Below are positions 53,400-64,000 of a stretch of DNA of 64,000 bases, piece after piece. Numbering within the stretch: position 1 is the first letter of the stretch; each line of letters opens with the position of its first letter. The DNA comes from Cristatella mucedo. Its lineage: Eukaryota; Bryozoa; Phylactolaemata; Cristatellidae. Under the pieces are notes generated by a model, which saw only the letters and a program-made list of their open reading frames with translations, was not told the DNA's origin and searched no databases. The position numbers were made by a program, and so were the translations under genes. The stretch is taken from assembly GCA_009760855.2 (NCBI GenBank), contig WPIO01000006.1:10895501-10959500 (forward strand), given 5' to 3'.

Positions 53400-53795
53400 A
53401 GCGAGAGAGAAGTGTGAGGGTGTGAGTGGAAAGAGTTGGGAAGAGGAGAGAAGCGAGTTTAGGAAGAGAAAGAGGATGGGAGAGGAGAGATTATGGGAGA
53501 GGAGAGATGATGGGAGGAGAGGAGATGTGATGGGGGAGGAGAGATGATGGGAGAGGAGAGATGATGAGTGAGTGAGAGAGAAAGAGGGGAAAGAGACGAG
53601 GAGAAGAGAGAGATGGAAGAGGAGAGAGACGCGGAGAGGAGAAAGTGGGAGGAAGACTGGGAGAGGATATGAGAGGAGTGAGACGTGGCGAGGAGAAGGG
53701 CGAGTAGAGGAGAGGATAGAGGATGGGAGAGGAGAGAGACGAGGAGAGCAGAGAGACTGGGAGAGGAGAGAGACATGAGAGGTAGAGGGGACTGG
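53400..53795. repeat. Polypurine tract (GGAGA-type)
   Basis: About 390 bases, almost only A and G on the plus strand, in irregular GGGAGAGGAGAGA units. It resembles the tract at 44.6 kb. Confidence 0.92.
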
Positions 53796-53860
53796 AGCTA
53801 GCGAGACAACACGCATGCACACAAATACAATAATAATAGTGAGATGGATAGACTAACAGT

Positions 53861-53866
<6 letters not shown>

Positions 53867-53903
<37 letters not shown>
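53867..53903. repeat. (GA)n microsatellite
   Basis: Thirty-seven bases of GA repeat. Confidence 0.95.
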
Positions 53904-53906
<3 letters not shown>

Positions 53907-54002
53907 CGAAAATGATTTAGCTTGAGGGATAGAAACATGCACGGCTTTAATGCGAAAACTTAGGCGGGTGGGGCATCGCTTTTAGACATATAGCACTGAC
54001 AT

Positions 54003-54415
54003 GATAATAATAATAATAATAATGCACTTGATAAAGCGCCCTCGGAGAACTCAATCTCTTTCTAGGCGCTTTACATTTGCTGCAAAGGGAAACGCGATTG
54101 AATGGTGAGTAATATCATGCTTGATAAACAACATGAATAACATGGTTAGGGGTGACATGTACAGGGTCAGCATGCAAATGTGGTTAGTGGCAGCATGCAC
54201 AGTGTCAGCACGCATAAGCACATTAAGGACGAGTCACAGGGACCCACTAAATGCTGTCCTAAATATGTGTGTTTTTAAGTTCTTTTTAAATGGGGTCAAG
54301 TCAGGAGATGTTCTGACGCAAGTCGGGAGTGAGTTCCAGGCTTTGAGAGCATACGAACTAAATGCACGGTCTCCAAAGGATTTGAGGTTTGTACGAGACT
54401 TTATTAAAGTTAAAA
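54003..54415 (-). mobile_element. LINE family A 3' end, 5'-truncated
   Basis: On the plus strand (AAT)n, gcacttgataaagcgccctc, the 3' UTR (gaatggtgagtaatatcatg; ggttaggggtgacatgtaca) and the last codons of the reverse transcriptase frame are present. It is nearly colinear with 59460-59850. Confidence 0.88.
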
Positions 54416-55343
54416 AGACTTATTAAAGTTATAAGAGAGCAGTTCTAGAAGGAAATTCAAACGATTTCCGTGGCCTTTTTATATGCAAACTAGCCGCTAC
54501 TAATTACACTCGATAAATGTGAAAACTAATTACAGTCAGCCACCGACGTACGACGGTTCAACTCCCACAAATCCGGAGATACGAACTCTGCCACAGTCAT
54601 GCAAAAATCGAAAATAAAAATTCATTTAAGAAAACTTTCGAAATCCGTGCGCGATCACTAGGTTTGACAACGTTGACCTTCCAGCAGACCTTCTAACTTC
54701 TCACCCTCCTCCCAAAAGTGCTCAATGTAGAATACTACAACTACCAGCTTCTGTATGCCCAAAAATACTATACATTATTTATAATCCTACTTAGTTGTTC
54801 TTATTTCTTATCTTATGTATCTGTAAAAAATTCAATTAATTTACCTCTTTATGACTTTGACAGATCTTGTGATATGTGAAGCGCCTGAACAGAGATCGAG
54901 CTCTCTTACAACTTTTAACTCGTGAGCTTTATTTAGTTTTTCATTCACCCCTACTGAAGCCTCCGGGAAGAACTCCGGTTGGCAAGTGACCGCACAGATG
55001 CCCTACGCTGTTTCAGGTTCTCTTCAAATATGTATCTCCAAAATTTAGTGATTACCAGTTGCGTCAGTATTAATTAACATCTACGAACGTTTCCGGCCAT
55101 CTGTTGCTGATTATATGACGTTTCGCAAGGTTTCAGTGTTGAGGGAGATGAGAGCGCAAAGGTGGCGATACCCGATCGAGAGCAGTCTGCGAAATGTCGC
55201 TGTTAGTTGACAAGAGATTTTGCAACGTTCGCTACTTAAGCCACGGACGAGCAATAACCAAGACGAAGAATAAGTAGTTAGTCACCTTTGGAATGCCGGA
55301 GGTTAGATGAGAGAGTGTCCATCGCCGAAACCATTATAATTAT
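54416..55343. other. A/T-rich spacer with a tail scrap
   Basis: A short hairpin-tail remnant (gtgaagcgcctgaacagaga) is at 54874-54913, plus strand. Nothing else recognised. Confidence 0.4.
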
Positions 55344-55484
55344 AATTATAATTCATTTATATAGCGCCCCAAGAGAACCTAATCTCTATTCAGGCGCTTC
55401 ACATATGCCTCGGCGCTCGAGCCCACGACCTCAGTCAGACCTTGGTCGGGGTGAGCACCTTAACCGCTAGACCAAACCATCTCT
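55344..55484 (-). mobile_element. SINE family 1, full-length minus-strand copy
   Basis: On the minus strand: gatggtttggtctagcggtt, aaggtgctcaccccgaccaa, ggctcgagcgccga in the B-box position, then the hairpin tail and ataaatgaattataattata. Compare copies at 43.39 and 44.04 kb. Confidence 0.9.
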
Positions 55485-55697
55485 TCTACTCAGATTTGAC
55501 AACCGATGGCTGCGGGTCGATAAAACCCTGGAGCACTCACTCGACGAGAATGGTTTCGCGAGAGCAGGAGTGCTGCCTAGAAGACACTCACCCGTCACTG
55601 CCTATAATAATTGCTCCGCTATATAAACCAGCGATGCTCGTGCGTTTGAAGGACGGGGAAAAATCCTCATAGCGGATAAGCCGTAGGCACACAGGCT

Positions 55698-55830
55698 TGG
55701 CAATAGTAATAATAATAAGAAAAGTGACAATAACACATTTATTATAGCACCCTCAGTTTTTGTTAGGCATTTTGCATTTGCTGTGTAAGCAGCGTGTTCG
55801 AATGGGCATGATAAGCATCGCACGCAGGAA
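55698..55830 (-). mobile_element. LINE family A tail fragment
   Basis: On the plus strand: (AAT)n, then acatttattatagcaccctc, ggcattttgcatttgctgtg and gttcgaatgggcatgataag, a decayed match to the 3' UTR and tail. Confidence 0.65.
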
Positions 55831-58377
55831 GCGGTACAAGCGAAACAGGCTGTTGATTATCGAGGCCGACTAAGGCCGATCGATGCGATTGGACGATGAT
55901 GATGCGATCAGCCCCTCTCGCCGAGCGTCCCGTCGTATTGGGCTTCTGAACTCAGTTGACGGCTTCTTTTGATTACCATTGAGTATCGATCCGGCATCGG
56001 TGTGGCAGACAGAGGAAGCCCGATAGGATTAGCTCAAGCAGCACATTTCCATTTCCCCAGAGCCTCTATACAAAAAATCAGCTATACTGTCTTCTGCTCT
56101 TCAAAATGAAGTCTTTTTTAACCCTTGGCCGATAAAATGATGCTCTGAAATTGGCTCAGTTTCGCCGATTCGTCCCCATTTCGGTAAATTGCAGGTTATA
56201 GTTTCCCTCGGGTGTTGGCTTCATCTATTCAAGCCATTCCAGTATCTCGTCTTAGCCAAACAATACCCTAGGAGAATCAGATATCTTTCTAGGCACTTTA
56301 CAAGAGCTGGAAAGGAAGCAGAGGGAGACACAAGTCGGCAATATGCTATAGATATTGTAGAATTCGTTTTACAGCAATCCAGTGCTGTGAGCATGGTCAA
56401 TTGTCTGAATGTAAAGACCGCAACTGGAATTAATCTTCAAATTCTGAGTCAAAGCTGAGTGCTAAAGATTTCCCTTGCTTTTCTCCTTTGCTTTATCACC
56501 TTCCAGACCGAAAGAGTTATGGGTGAGACCAGCCAGAAAAGAAGTGTTTTGTCGAGACGATTGCCTAAACTTTCCGAAGATGCTTCAAGTTGCAGATGTT
56601 GGCGTCGGAAGTTTTTAAAGTCAATGTTTTAGCTAATTAGTGCAGAGCCAAGCATTGAAGTGCTTTATGATCGGGAACGTTTCATCCAATATTTTACAGC
56701 TAAGGCCGCGCGTTCCATCGACGGGCATTGCCGAATTAATCTTCTAGCGAAGCACGTGGCGGCCATCGAAAACCATAGCTCCTATTGCTTCATCAATCCT
56801 TTCTCCCCCGAGGTGCTGCTTAGCGGCCGAAAGTAGACCTGTGTACGGTAAAGCACCCACGATTCTACACACGATTCTAGAGAGCAAATTAATAGCAAAA
56901 GCTCTCAAATGTCGTGCAAGTTTTCTAAGCCTCGCAGTGGTGCTTAACCGAAGGCCAAGTCGACATTAATCAGTCGACTTTGGCGCCTGCTTAAAGGGAT
57001 CGCTCACTCCAGAACTTAATCGTGAACCGCAAGGGAATATCCGAAATCCTACTTTTTCTGCAGCTGCACATTCGCTGCTACATTTGGTGCTTCTTCTGGA
57101 TCTCCCGGAGACGGCAACGCAAAACAACCCTTGGATTTGACAGAGATCCTACCCGCAAACAAGGATCCCCCCCCCAGGAATGGCTGAAGGTGCCCCCGGG
57201 CGAGACCTTGGCAGACGGTACAGCACAAATGGCGATACGTAATGACGCTACGTGGCCATCTCGGTCGGAGGAACCAGCCTGGGCTCTTGCACGCTGCGTA
57301 TGCAGAATGCTGTATCTTATAGACTGGTCTTTAAAAACGTGCCGCAGTTGAATCGTCATTTCAGCTTTTATAAGCGCTGCTTGAAATGTTTTTCAATGTG
57401 GCCAACATTTCCGAATATGATCTAGGTACAGCATATGCACAAGCACAAATTTCCTCTGATGTCGGCTCTACCTCGGCTTTGCGAGGTTGACCTGAACGAG
57501 GGCTTGCCTTCACCTATCCGACCAGTCCATTGCGAGGCTCTCCAGTTAAGTTAACCTATCTTAGTGTCACGGGTTCCGGACTTCGAGATCCCAAGGTCGA
57601 AAGCAGCTTTCCACTGGTCAGTTGTAGCAAACCATTATGGGGTAGTGCACAGTGCCAAGGCAGTTAACCCGAAAGGGGCTTCAAACAAATGCCTCTATCA
57701 GGCCATTAATTGAGGATTTCAGTCTAGTGTAGAGCAGAAGGCATTGTGCTTAGTCTAGAGCGGCGTTTGAGTCTCAAAATTCGCTTACAAAGGACGTCGA
57801 ATTTGGCTGTCAATATGGACAAGTATATCATCTCTGACCTTTGGCCGTGGACGACTTTTCAGTGAGCCTACGCATACAAATTCGAATTGAAAGCTGATTG
57901 TAACTAGCAATGGCGATGCGAATCAAGAACAACAGGGTTAATCCTTACGGTTTTTGCAAAGAGCTAGGCACCCCAACATCCTTCATTAAATATGTCCTCT
58001 AAATGCAGCCGCAGCTGCCCTAAGACGCTAGGCATTACGCTGCACAGCTGACTACAGTCCTTCTAGTAATAAGTCCCCGGGCAAGCGCTGCGATAGCTCG
58101 AGTATGCGTGCCGCACAGTGTACTCTCGCGACTGAGCGAGATTCCAGGTGGCGACCTGCTGGCTTGGACCTGCTGAACGGTGAGAACTGAACTGAGAGCA
58201 GCAGCGCACGAGCGGCTCGGAGAGCGTGGAGGAAGCATTCCACGCATGCCAAGCTCCGTATGCAGCCCCCGTGAACCATTCAGCGACCCTTAGATCTAAC
58301 GCTGCTAGCAAGGATTGGGCGAGAAATGTGACGTGCTGAGTTCGGACGTGCATGCTTCTCTCTCCGCCATCAACGGC
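55831..58377. other. Upstream sequence, no gene recognised
   Basis: A very decayed LINE tail (ctaggagaatcagatatctt, tctaggcactttaca) may lie at 56262-56305. No exon with conserved motifs was found. Confidence 0.4.
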
Positions 58378-58496
58378 ATAAAAACATACACACAGACACA
58401 CTAGGATCACACACACATACACAAACACGCAAACATACGTACACACTCACACACAAACACACTAACATACGCACGCGCGAACACATACACACACAA

Positions 58497-58578
<82 letters not shown>

Positions 58579-58620
58579 CGCACGCGCACACACACGTGCA
58601 CACGCACACGAATGCACATG
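58378..58620. repeat. (CA)n microsatellite, pure core 58499-58577
   Basis: Impure CA-rich sequence flanks about 79 bases of pure AC repeat. Confidence 0.95.
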
Positions 58621-58637
58621 CACACACGCCATACACT

Positions 58638-58790
58638 CACATCGGCCAGGACGTCGAAGCCTCGACCTGTCGGCAGCTGTCGCATGTCACCGGCAAACGC
58701 CGACGGCTCATGCACCCGGTATGGACCGCTCGAGAGCGTGGCAGGTTTCGTTCCAGGACAGAAGATGTTTGTCAAGCCTCCCGGAGCGGG
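58638..58790 (-). other. Candidate exon, unassigned
   Basis: A minus-strand frame open from a stop near 58830 reads GPYRVHEPSAFAGDMRQLPT then GRGFDVLAD and meets a good donor (GTGAGT). An ATG within it (MRQLPTG) has A at -3. I recognise no family and cannot link it to GLI by phase. It may be chance. Confidence 0.2.
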
Positions 58791-59459
58791 CTGCACTGCC
58801 CTTTGGCCGCAGGGAACAGGCTACTAGCTTCTGCGACCGAAGGGACGGTTGGCTCCGAGGTCGCTGGTATCCAAGGACGCGTTGTTGACGTCAGAGCTTC
58901 GCCGCCGACGGGCACCCGCTGGAACCGGCCCGACGACGCCCCGGGGCCGAGCCAGCCGAGCCCACCGGCCAAGGCATAGTCTAGGGCGACCGTAGCACTA
59001 TGGGAACTACGTGCTGACCGCCTAGCTTGTTGTAAGCGCTGCCTGGACAGGCGGGCAATTGTGCTGGTCTTTGGTGATTTAGAAGCTGTGGGAGCATGCA
59101 GCCGGGGGTCGGGGGTCGCGCATGCTTGGTCGGACAGTCTTGGACAGGAGCGCTTTTCTCCGACGGGACCGTGGGCGTTCCGAACCATGAAAATTGAGCA
59201 GCGCTGGTTTCGAAAGCGATTACCTCAGCCGGGCCTCTAGCTTAACAGTGGGCTTCTGAAGGAGCGTACAGTTACGTAGTGTGCAGTTACTCGAGCAGCC
59301 AGCGCACGATACGTATCGCTCGCTGCCAAAGTTGTGCCTCACAAAAGCTGGCTCACTATTTCCTCCTCGGCTTTCGTCCGAGAATCCTCGCTTCCACTCC
59401 CGCTTCCACTCAAGTCTGTTCCCTTGCACTGCTGCAGCTGCGCACGACGAGAGATGAGT
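58791..59459. other. GC-moderate spacer, no gene recognised
   Basis: Open frames occur on the minus strand (58772-59188) but show no motif. It lies between the CA array and the LINE tail at 59460. Confidence 0.35.
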
Positions 59460-61400
59460 AATAATAATGCACTTTATAAAGCGCCCTCAGAGAACTTAAT
59501 CTCTTTCTAGGCGCTTTACATTTGCTGCAAAGGGAAATGCAATTGAATGGTGAGTAAAAATCATGCTTGATAAACAAACAAAATGAATAACATGGTTAGG
59601 GGAGGCATGCACAGGGTCAGCATGCAAATGTGGTTAGTGGCAGCATGCACAGTGTCAGCACGAATAAGCACATCAAGGACGAATCACAGGGACCCACTAA
59701 ATGCTGTCCTAAATAGGTGTGTTTTTAAGTTCTTTTTAAATGGGGTCAGGTCAGGGGATGTTCTGGCAAGTCGGGAGGGAGTTCCAGGCCTTGAGAGCAT
59801 ACGAACTAAATGCAAAGGATTTGAGGTTTGTACGAGGTATTTGTAGACTGTTGGATTCCGAAAAGCGGGTGGTACGATGCTTGGCCTGATGGGGGAGTAG
59901 ATCTGAGAGATAGGCTGGAGCCAAAGAATGAATTGACCTAAAAGTGAGCGACAAAACCTTGAAGTCAATCCGTTGCTGTACTGGTAACCAGTGCAGGTCG
60001 GCGAGAAGTGGAGTAATGTGGCGACTGAGACGCACTCGATAGACAAGCCTAGCTTCGGAGTTTTGCACCAGCTGCAATCGCCTGATCGCACATGCTGATA
60101 GGCCAGTAAGCAGTGAGTTGCAGAAGTCGAGACGGGATGTCACAAATGCACGGACCAACTTAAATGTGGTATCCTTAACTAAATAAGCCCGAATTTTAGC
60201 AATATTATGAAGCTGAAAAAAGGCAGATTTGACTGTGGAGCTGATATGGTCGTCTAACGAGAGGTCACTTTGGAATATGACACCTAGATTTTGAGCTGAT
60301 TCAAGAGGAGATATGCTGGCAGAGCCTATTTTGAGCGTCAGCCTTTCCAATTTGTGAATCACACTGGGTTTGCCCATAACTGGTAAGTTAGTTTTATCAT
60401 CGTTTAATTTTAGAAAATGTGCTGCCATCCATGTGTGGATGTCATCAATACATGCAGCAAGTGAGTTGAGAGAATTTGAGGTGCTCAAAGGCTGGGAGGG
60501 ATCAAAGCAAAGGTACAACTGAGTGCCATCCGCATAGAAGTGAAAGCCTAGATTGTGCTTGGCAATCACATCAGCAAGAGGGAGAGTATAAAAGTATAAA
60601 CCGTGAAAAGAACCGGACCTAGCACGGAGCCCTGAGGTACTCCATATTTCAGAGGTACTGCAGATGATCTGTGTCCATTCACGTCAATACTCTGGAGTCT
60701 CCCACTGAGATAGGACCTGAACCACTTCAGAGCAGTGCCAGTGATGCCCAGGCGAGATGAGAGGCGCTCTAGAAGAACTTTGTGATCGATGGTATCAAAA
60801 GCTGCCGAAAGATCGAGCAAAGCAAGCAGAGACACTCTACCCATGTCTGCATTCCTAAGTAGGTCGTTGTATACCCTAAGCAATGCTGACTCTGTGGAGT
60901 GATTGGCTCTAAAGCCAGACTGGAACTTATTAGCAAGGTGTGAGGTTTCGATATATGAGTTCAGCTGGTCCGCCACGACCTGTTCCAGTGTCTTTGATAG
61001 GAATGGTAGAAGAGAGACTGGGCGGTAGTTGCTTAAGTTCTATTGGTCTAGTGTCGATTTCTTGAGAAGTGGCCCGACTACAGCTTTTTGAAAGGTGCTG
61101 GGACATGACCTGAGGCTAATGACATATTAATGATGTTAGTTATGCATGGCAGCAGCAGATCAATGCAACGTAGGAGCAGGACAGTAGGAATAGGGTCCAG
61201 AGGACTTGTTGTCTTCTTTGATTGAGATACGAACTTTAGGACTAATGAATCTCCGCTCGTCGTTACAAGCAAGCTTAGCAGCCGTGTTTCGCGAAAGCCC
61301 ACTTGAATCGAGCAGATACGCGAGAAATGCAAGTTGCATGCACGTCCGGGCTCTTATTGAGCGATTTCCCAACATTCCGCAGCAGATCCTAATTAGCAAA
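59460..61400 (-). mobile_element. LINE family A, reverse transcriptase region with frameshifts
   Basis: This is the best preserved LINE. The minus strand carries, in order: TTSPLDPIPTVLLLRCIDLL and NIINMSLASGHVPAPFKK (61078-61220); FQSGFRANHSTESALLRVYN, DLSAAFDTIDHKVLLERL and GVPQGSVLGPVLF (60566-60976); then HFYADGTQLY, WMAAHFLKLNDDKTN and the C-terminal LDFCNSLLTGLSACAIRRLQ and LHWLPVQQRIDFKVLSLTFR (59751-60569). A 3' UTR, hairpin tail and (ATT)n end at 59460. Motif order marks it as L2/CR1-like. The frame breaks near 60587-60602 by a small duplication and again near 61060. The catalytic YADD reads YADG. The 5' end, including the endonuclease, is missing. Confidence 0.92.
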
Positions 61401-61417
61401 ATTCTTTTCCGTCGTGA

Positions 61418-61466
61418 GTAAAGTGCATAGAAAGAGATTTAATTCTCTTAGGGTGCTATACAGATT
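61418..61466 (+). mobile_element. LINE/SINE tail scrap
   Basis: Reads gtaaagtgcatagaaagaga, tttaattctcttagggtgct, a hairpin tail without a body, next to the 5' break of the preceding LINE. Confidence 0.55.
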
Positions 61467-61509
61467 TCCTATCAGTACTATAATTAGTGCTCTTAAGTAA
61501 GCGAGAGAC

Positions 61510-61700
61510 TTCATGCTGCCACTAACCACACTTGCTGACCCGGCGCATGTCACCCCTAACCCAGTTATTCTTGTTGTTTACCGAGCACGCTACCGCTAAC
61601 CATCCGATCGTGTTTCCTTTGCAGCAATTGTAAAGCGCCTAGAAAGATATTGAGTTCTTTAAGGGTGTGTTATCAAGTGTGTTATTATTATCATTATTCG
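61510..61700 (+). mobile_element. LINE family A 3' UTR and tail
   Basis: Plus-strand copy of the 3' UTR (catgctgccactaaccacac; tcacccctaacccagttatt; tttcctttgcagcaattgta) with the hairpin tail and (ATT)n-type end. Confidence 0.8.
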
Positions 61701-61879
61701 AATCATCTAAAAAAGCACCACTGTACGGGAATGTTAGTATAAACTAATTTTGGGTAGCGGACTCAAGATGGAGTGATCGGTGGATCAGTGAATCAGATGG
61801 AGCGATGGAGGAAATGTTGTATCGCAGCGACTAAAAATAATAACAATAGTATACGTTCCAACCAACGGTCGGGGTAAGA

Positions 61880-61985
61880 ATAATAGTAATAAAATATTTG
61901 CCTAGCACCCTCAGAGACCTGAATCAGTTTCTATGGAAATTTACGGATGCAGTATAGATAGAATTACCAAATCGTCGGTGGTAGT
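61880..61985 (-). mobile_element. LINE family A tail, minus strand
   Basis: On the plus strand: taataaaatatttgcctagc, accctcagagacctgaatca, gtttctatggaaatttac. It may be the severed 3' end of the copy at 62119-63330. Confidence 0.6.
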
Positions 61986-62014
61986 AAAATCCGCAAGTTG
62001 CAGGCGCAGTGTAA

Positions 62015-62118
62015 GCAGATACCTCCCTTGCAGCAAATGTAAAGCGCCCAGAAAGAGATTAAGTTCTCTGAGGGCGCTTTATCAAGTACATTATTATTAT
62101 TATTATTATTATTATTAT
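62015..62118 (+). mobile_element. LINE family A tail, plus strand
   Basis: The sequence cccttgcagcaaatgtaaag, cgcccagaaagagattaagt...gggcgctttatcaagtaca ends in about nine ATT units that touch the minus-strand LINE at 62119. Confidence 0.85.
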
Positions 62119-63330
62119 ACCTTGACACGAAGGACGAATCGCAAAGATCCATCAAGACGCTCTATTAAACAGGTGCGTTTTAAGCTTCTTTTTAAATGTC
62201 GTCACATCTGGGGGACGTTGTGACGTGCTTCGGTAGTATCTTCGAGGCTTTGGGAGCACACGAACTAAAGGCACAGTCTCCAACGGTTTTGAGGTTCGAG
62301 CACAGCTAAGCAAACAGTGGGTTGTCCGATAGTTCACCTGGTGGGAGAGTAGCTCTGATGGGTAGGCCGGAGCCAGAGAATGATGGGACCTAAAAGTATT
62401 TGACAGGACCTTGAAGCTGATGTGCTGCTTGATTGGGAGCCAGTGCAGGTCGGTGAGAAGTGGTGCGATGTGACAATTGCGATGCACACGACAGACGAGC
62501 CTTGCTGCAGAGTTTTGCACCAACTGTAAGCACCTGATTGCACACACCTGGAGACCAGACAGCAGTGAGTTACAGAAGTCGAGACGGAATTTCACAAATG
62601 CATGGACCAATTTGGATGTAGTATCGCTGTCTAAGCAAGCCCAAATTTTGGCAATGTTATGTAGCTGACAGAAGGCACAATTGACTGTGGAGCTGATGTG
62701 ATCGTCTAATAAAAGGTCGCTTTGGAACAGGACACCTAGATTACGAGCAGATTCAATAGGGGATATGCTGGCGGAGCCGATTTCGAGCGTTCGGTTTTCA
62801 AATTTCTGAATCGCACTTGATTTACCCATAACTAGTAAGTCGAATTTGTCACCATTCAATGTAAGAAAGTGATGCCATTCATGTGCAGATGTCATCAATA
62901 CATAAAACAAGGGTGTCTAGAGGATTCCTCGTGCTCGAGGGCTGGGAGGATCAAGGCTAATGTACAACTGAATGCCGTCTGCATAGAAGTGAAAGCCTAG
63001 ATTATGCTTGGCGATCACACGGTCAAGAGGGAAAGTATAAACCGTGAAAGAAGCTGACCGAGCAGAGAGCCTTGAGGTACCCCATACTAAACTGGTTCCT
63101 CTGATGATCATTGTCCGTTCACATCAATACTCTGGAGTCTCTCACTGAGATAGGACCTGAACAATTGCAGTGCAGTGCCAGTGATGCCCGTGCGAATTAC
63201 GAGACGCTCAAGAGGGATTTTGTTCAGTTGGTTTGCCACAACTTGTACAAGTGTCTTTGATTTTCGTCTAGAGTTGCTTTCTTAATCAGTGACCTAACAA
63301 GCGTGATCTTATGTAGGTTTTCTCAAGATT
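62119..63330 (-). mobile_element. LINE family A, reverse transcriptase C-terminal half
   Basis: Minus-strand frames carry HFYADGIQLYISLD (about 62950-62990), WHHFLTLNGDKFDLLVMGKS, FCNSLLSGLQVCAIRCLQLV, LHWLPIKQHISFKVLSNTF and the end DVTTFKKKLKTHLFNRAS. Upstream is a decayed GVPQGS region (63080-63110) and sequence matching the palm near 63120-63250. The usual 3' UTR and tail do not follow at 62119. The YADG variant is the same as in the 59.46 kb copy. Confidence 0.88.
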
Positions 63331-63339
63331 TCGCTTACT

Positions 63340-63950
63340 AATTACTACTAATAATAATATTAATAAAATTACTACTACTAATAATAATAATGCACTTGAT
63401 AAAGCGCCCTCAGAAAACTCAATCTCTTTCTAGGCGCTTAACATTTGCTGCAAAGGGAAACACGATTGAATGGTGAGTAATTTCATGCTTGATAAACAAC
63501 ATGAATAACATGGTTAGGGGTGACATGCACAGGGTCAGCAGGCAAATGTGGTTAGTATACTTAGCTAGTGTAATATCTTCGGTAAACCATAGGCCGTTTG
63601 AGCGAGGGCGCACTTAGAGTTGCAAGCTTCTTAAGCACTTCAGCAAATGTCATGTTGTAGCCTTCTACCAGTGATGACAGGTCGGATGGGGGGGGGGGCT
63701 TGAGCAGCAAGGGCGAAGAAATGTTCGCTCTGACAGCATCCATGTCAAGGTTCTCGAAGTTTCGCGATACACAGGTGATCTTGGATTCGGAGGAGGGCAC
63801 ACACAGTAGATTGAACGAAATCAGCACATGGCCAGATGAGCAGAATTCGATAAGAATAGGCGATGATAGCGTACACTTGTGGGAGAAGAGTCAATCGATT
63901 GTGCGACCCTTGTTGTGAGTTGGGTTCTAGCACGTGAGCCACAAGAGAGA
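63340..63950 (-). mobile_element. LINE family A, internally deleted copy
   Basis: On the minus strand a linker region (CVSRNFENLDMDAVRANISS, DLSSLVEGYNMTFAEVLKKL, then RSNGLWFTEDITLA) runs straight into the family 3' UTR and hairpin tail at about 63556. The whole reverse transcriptase is absent between them. The endonuclease C-terminal side continues to about 63950. Confidence 0.78.
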
Positions 63951-64000
63951 AAGAGTCAGTCAGTGCACAAAATTCAGCAAATAAAGCAAATAAGTTAAGT

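Noticed and set aside
53025-53822. 265-codon minus-strand frame rich in Ser, Leu and Pro
   Set aside because: It is the complement of the polypurine tract, with no motif outside it.

Overview
This window is animal nuclear DNA. It has spliced exons with GT-AG introns, very many microsatellites, LINE and tRNA-derived SINE debris, and no bacterial-style gene packing. Base composition is mixed, with one strongly CpG-rich block at about 50.15-53.27 kb. The only host gene I can support is the 5' half of a GLI/Cubitus interruptus (Hedgehog pathway) zinc-finger transcription factor on the minus strand. Its protein resembles protostome Ci at the start of zinc finger 1, and the L2-type LINEs fit an invertebrate bilaterian. 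I cannot name the species.

GLI gene, minus strand, 5' to 3': exon a (~17258-16965, 5' edge uncertain), b (13198-13069), c (11708-11494), d (6915-6514), e (6366-6113), f (4744-4540) and g (3025-2901). Intron phases fit at every junction (1, 2, 1, 1, 0, 1, then 0 leaving g). The translated chain follows the GLI order: the HEGRYHY-like block, the GLSPAD-like block, the SRKR...LSD block, the SYGHLSA Sufu-binding box, the VKxE stretch, the LTAHG block and the first C2H2 finger. Zinc fingers 2-5 and the activator half lie beyond base 1. Promoter and first exon were not found; the CpG-rich block at 50-53 kb is the best candidate, by inference only.

The rest is introns and upstream sequence filled with repeats. 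Two lineages of L2/CR1-like LINE occur as 5'-truncated, decayed copies, clustered at 1.87-3.9, 18.9-22.0, 47.8-49.9, 54.0-54.4 and 59.4-64 kb. There are at least two tRNA-derived SINE families. SINE family 1 ends in the same stem-loop tail as the LINEs, which suggests it borrows LINE reverse transcriptase. One SINE lies directly against the splice acceptor of GLI exon c. A foldback (MITE-like) element sits inside the CpG-rich block.

Other items worth checking are a 147-nt frame-preserving, stop-free GLI intron that splits the Sufu box, four separate polyalanine runs in the GLI N-terminal region, a YADG (not YADD) reverse transcriptase motif shared by two LINE copies, a 26-bp perfect palindrome and several strong hairpins. 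I see no CRISPR array, no rRNA and no functional tRNA gene.
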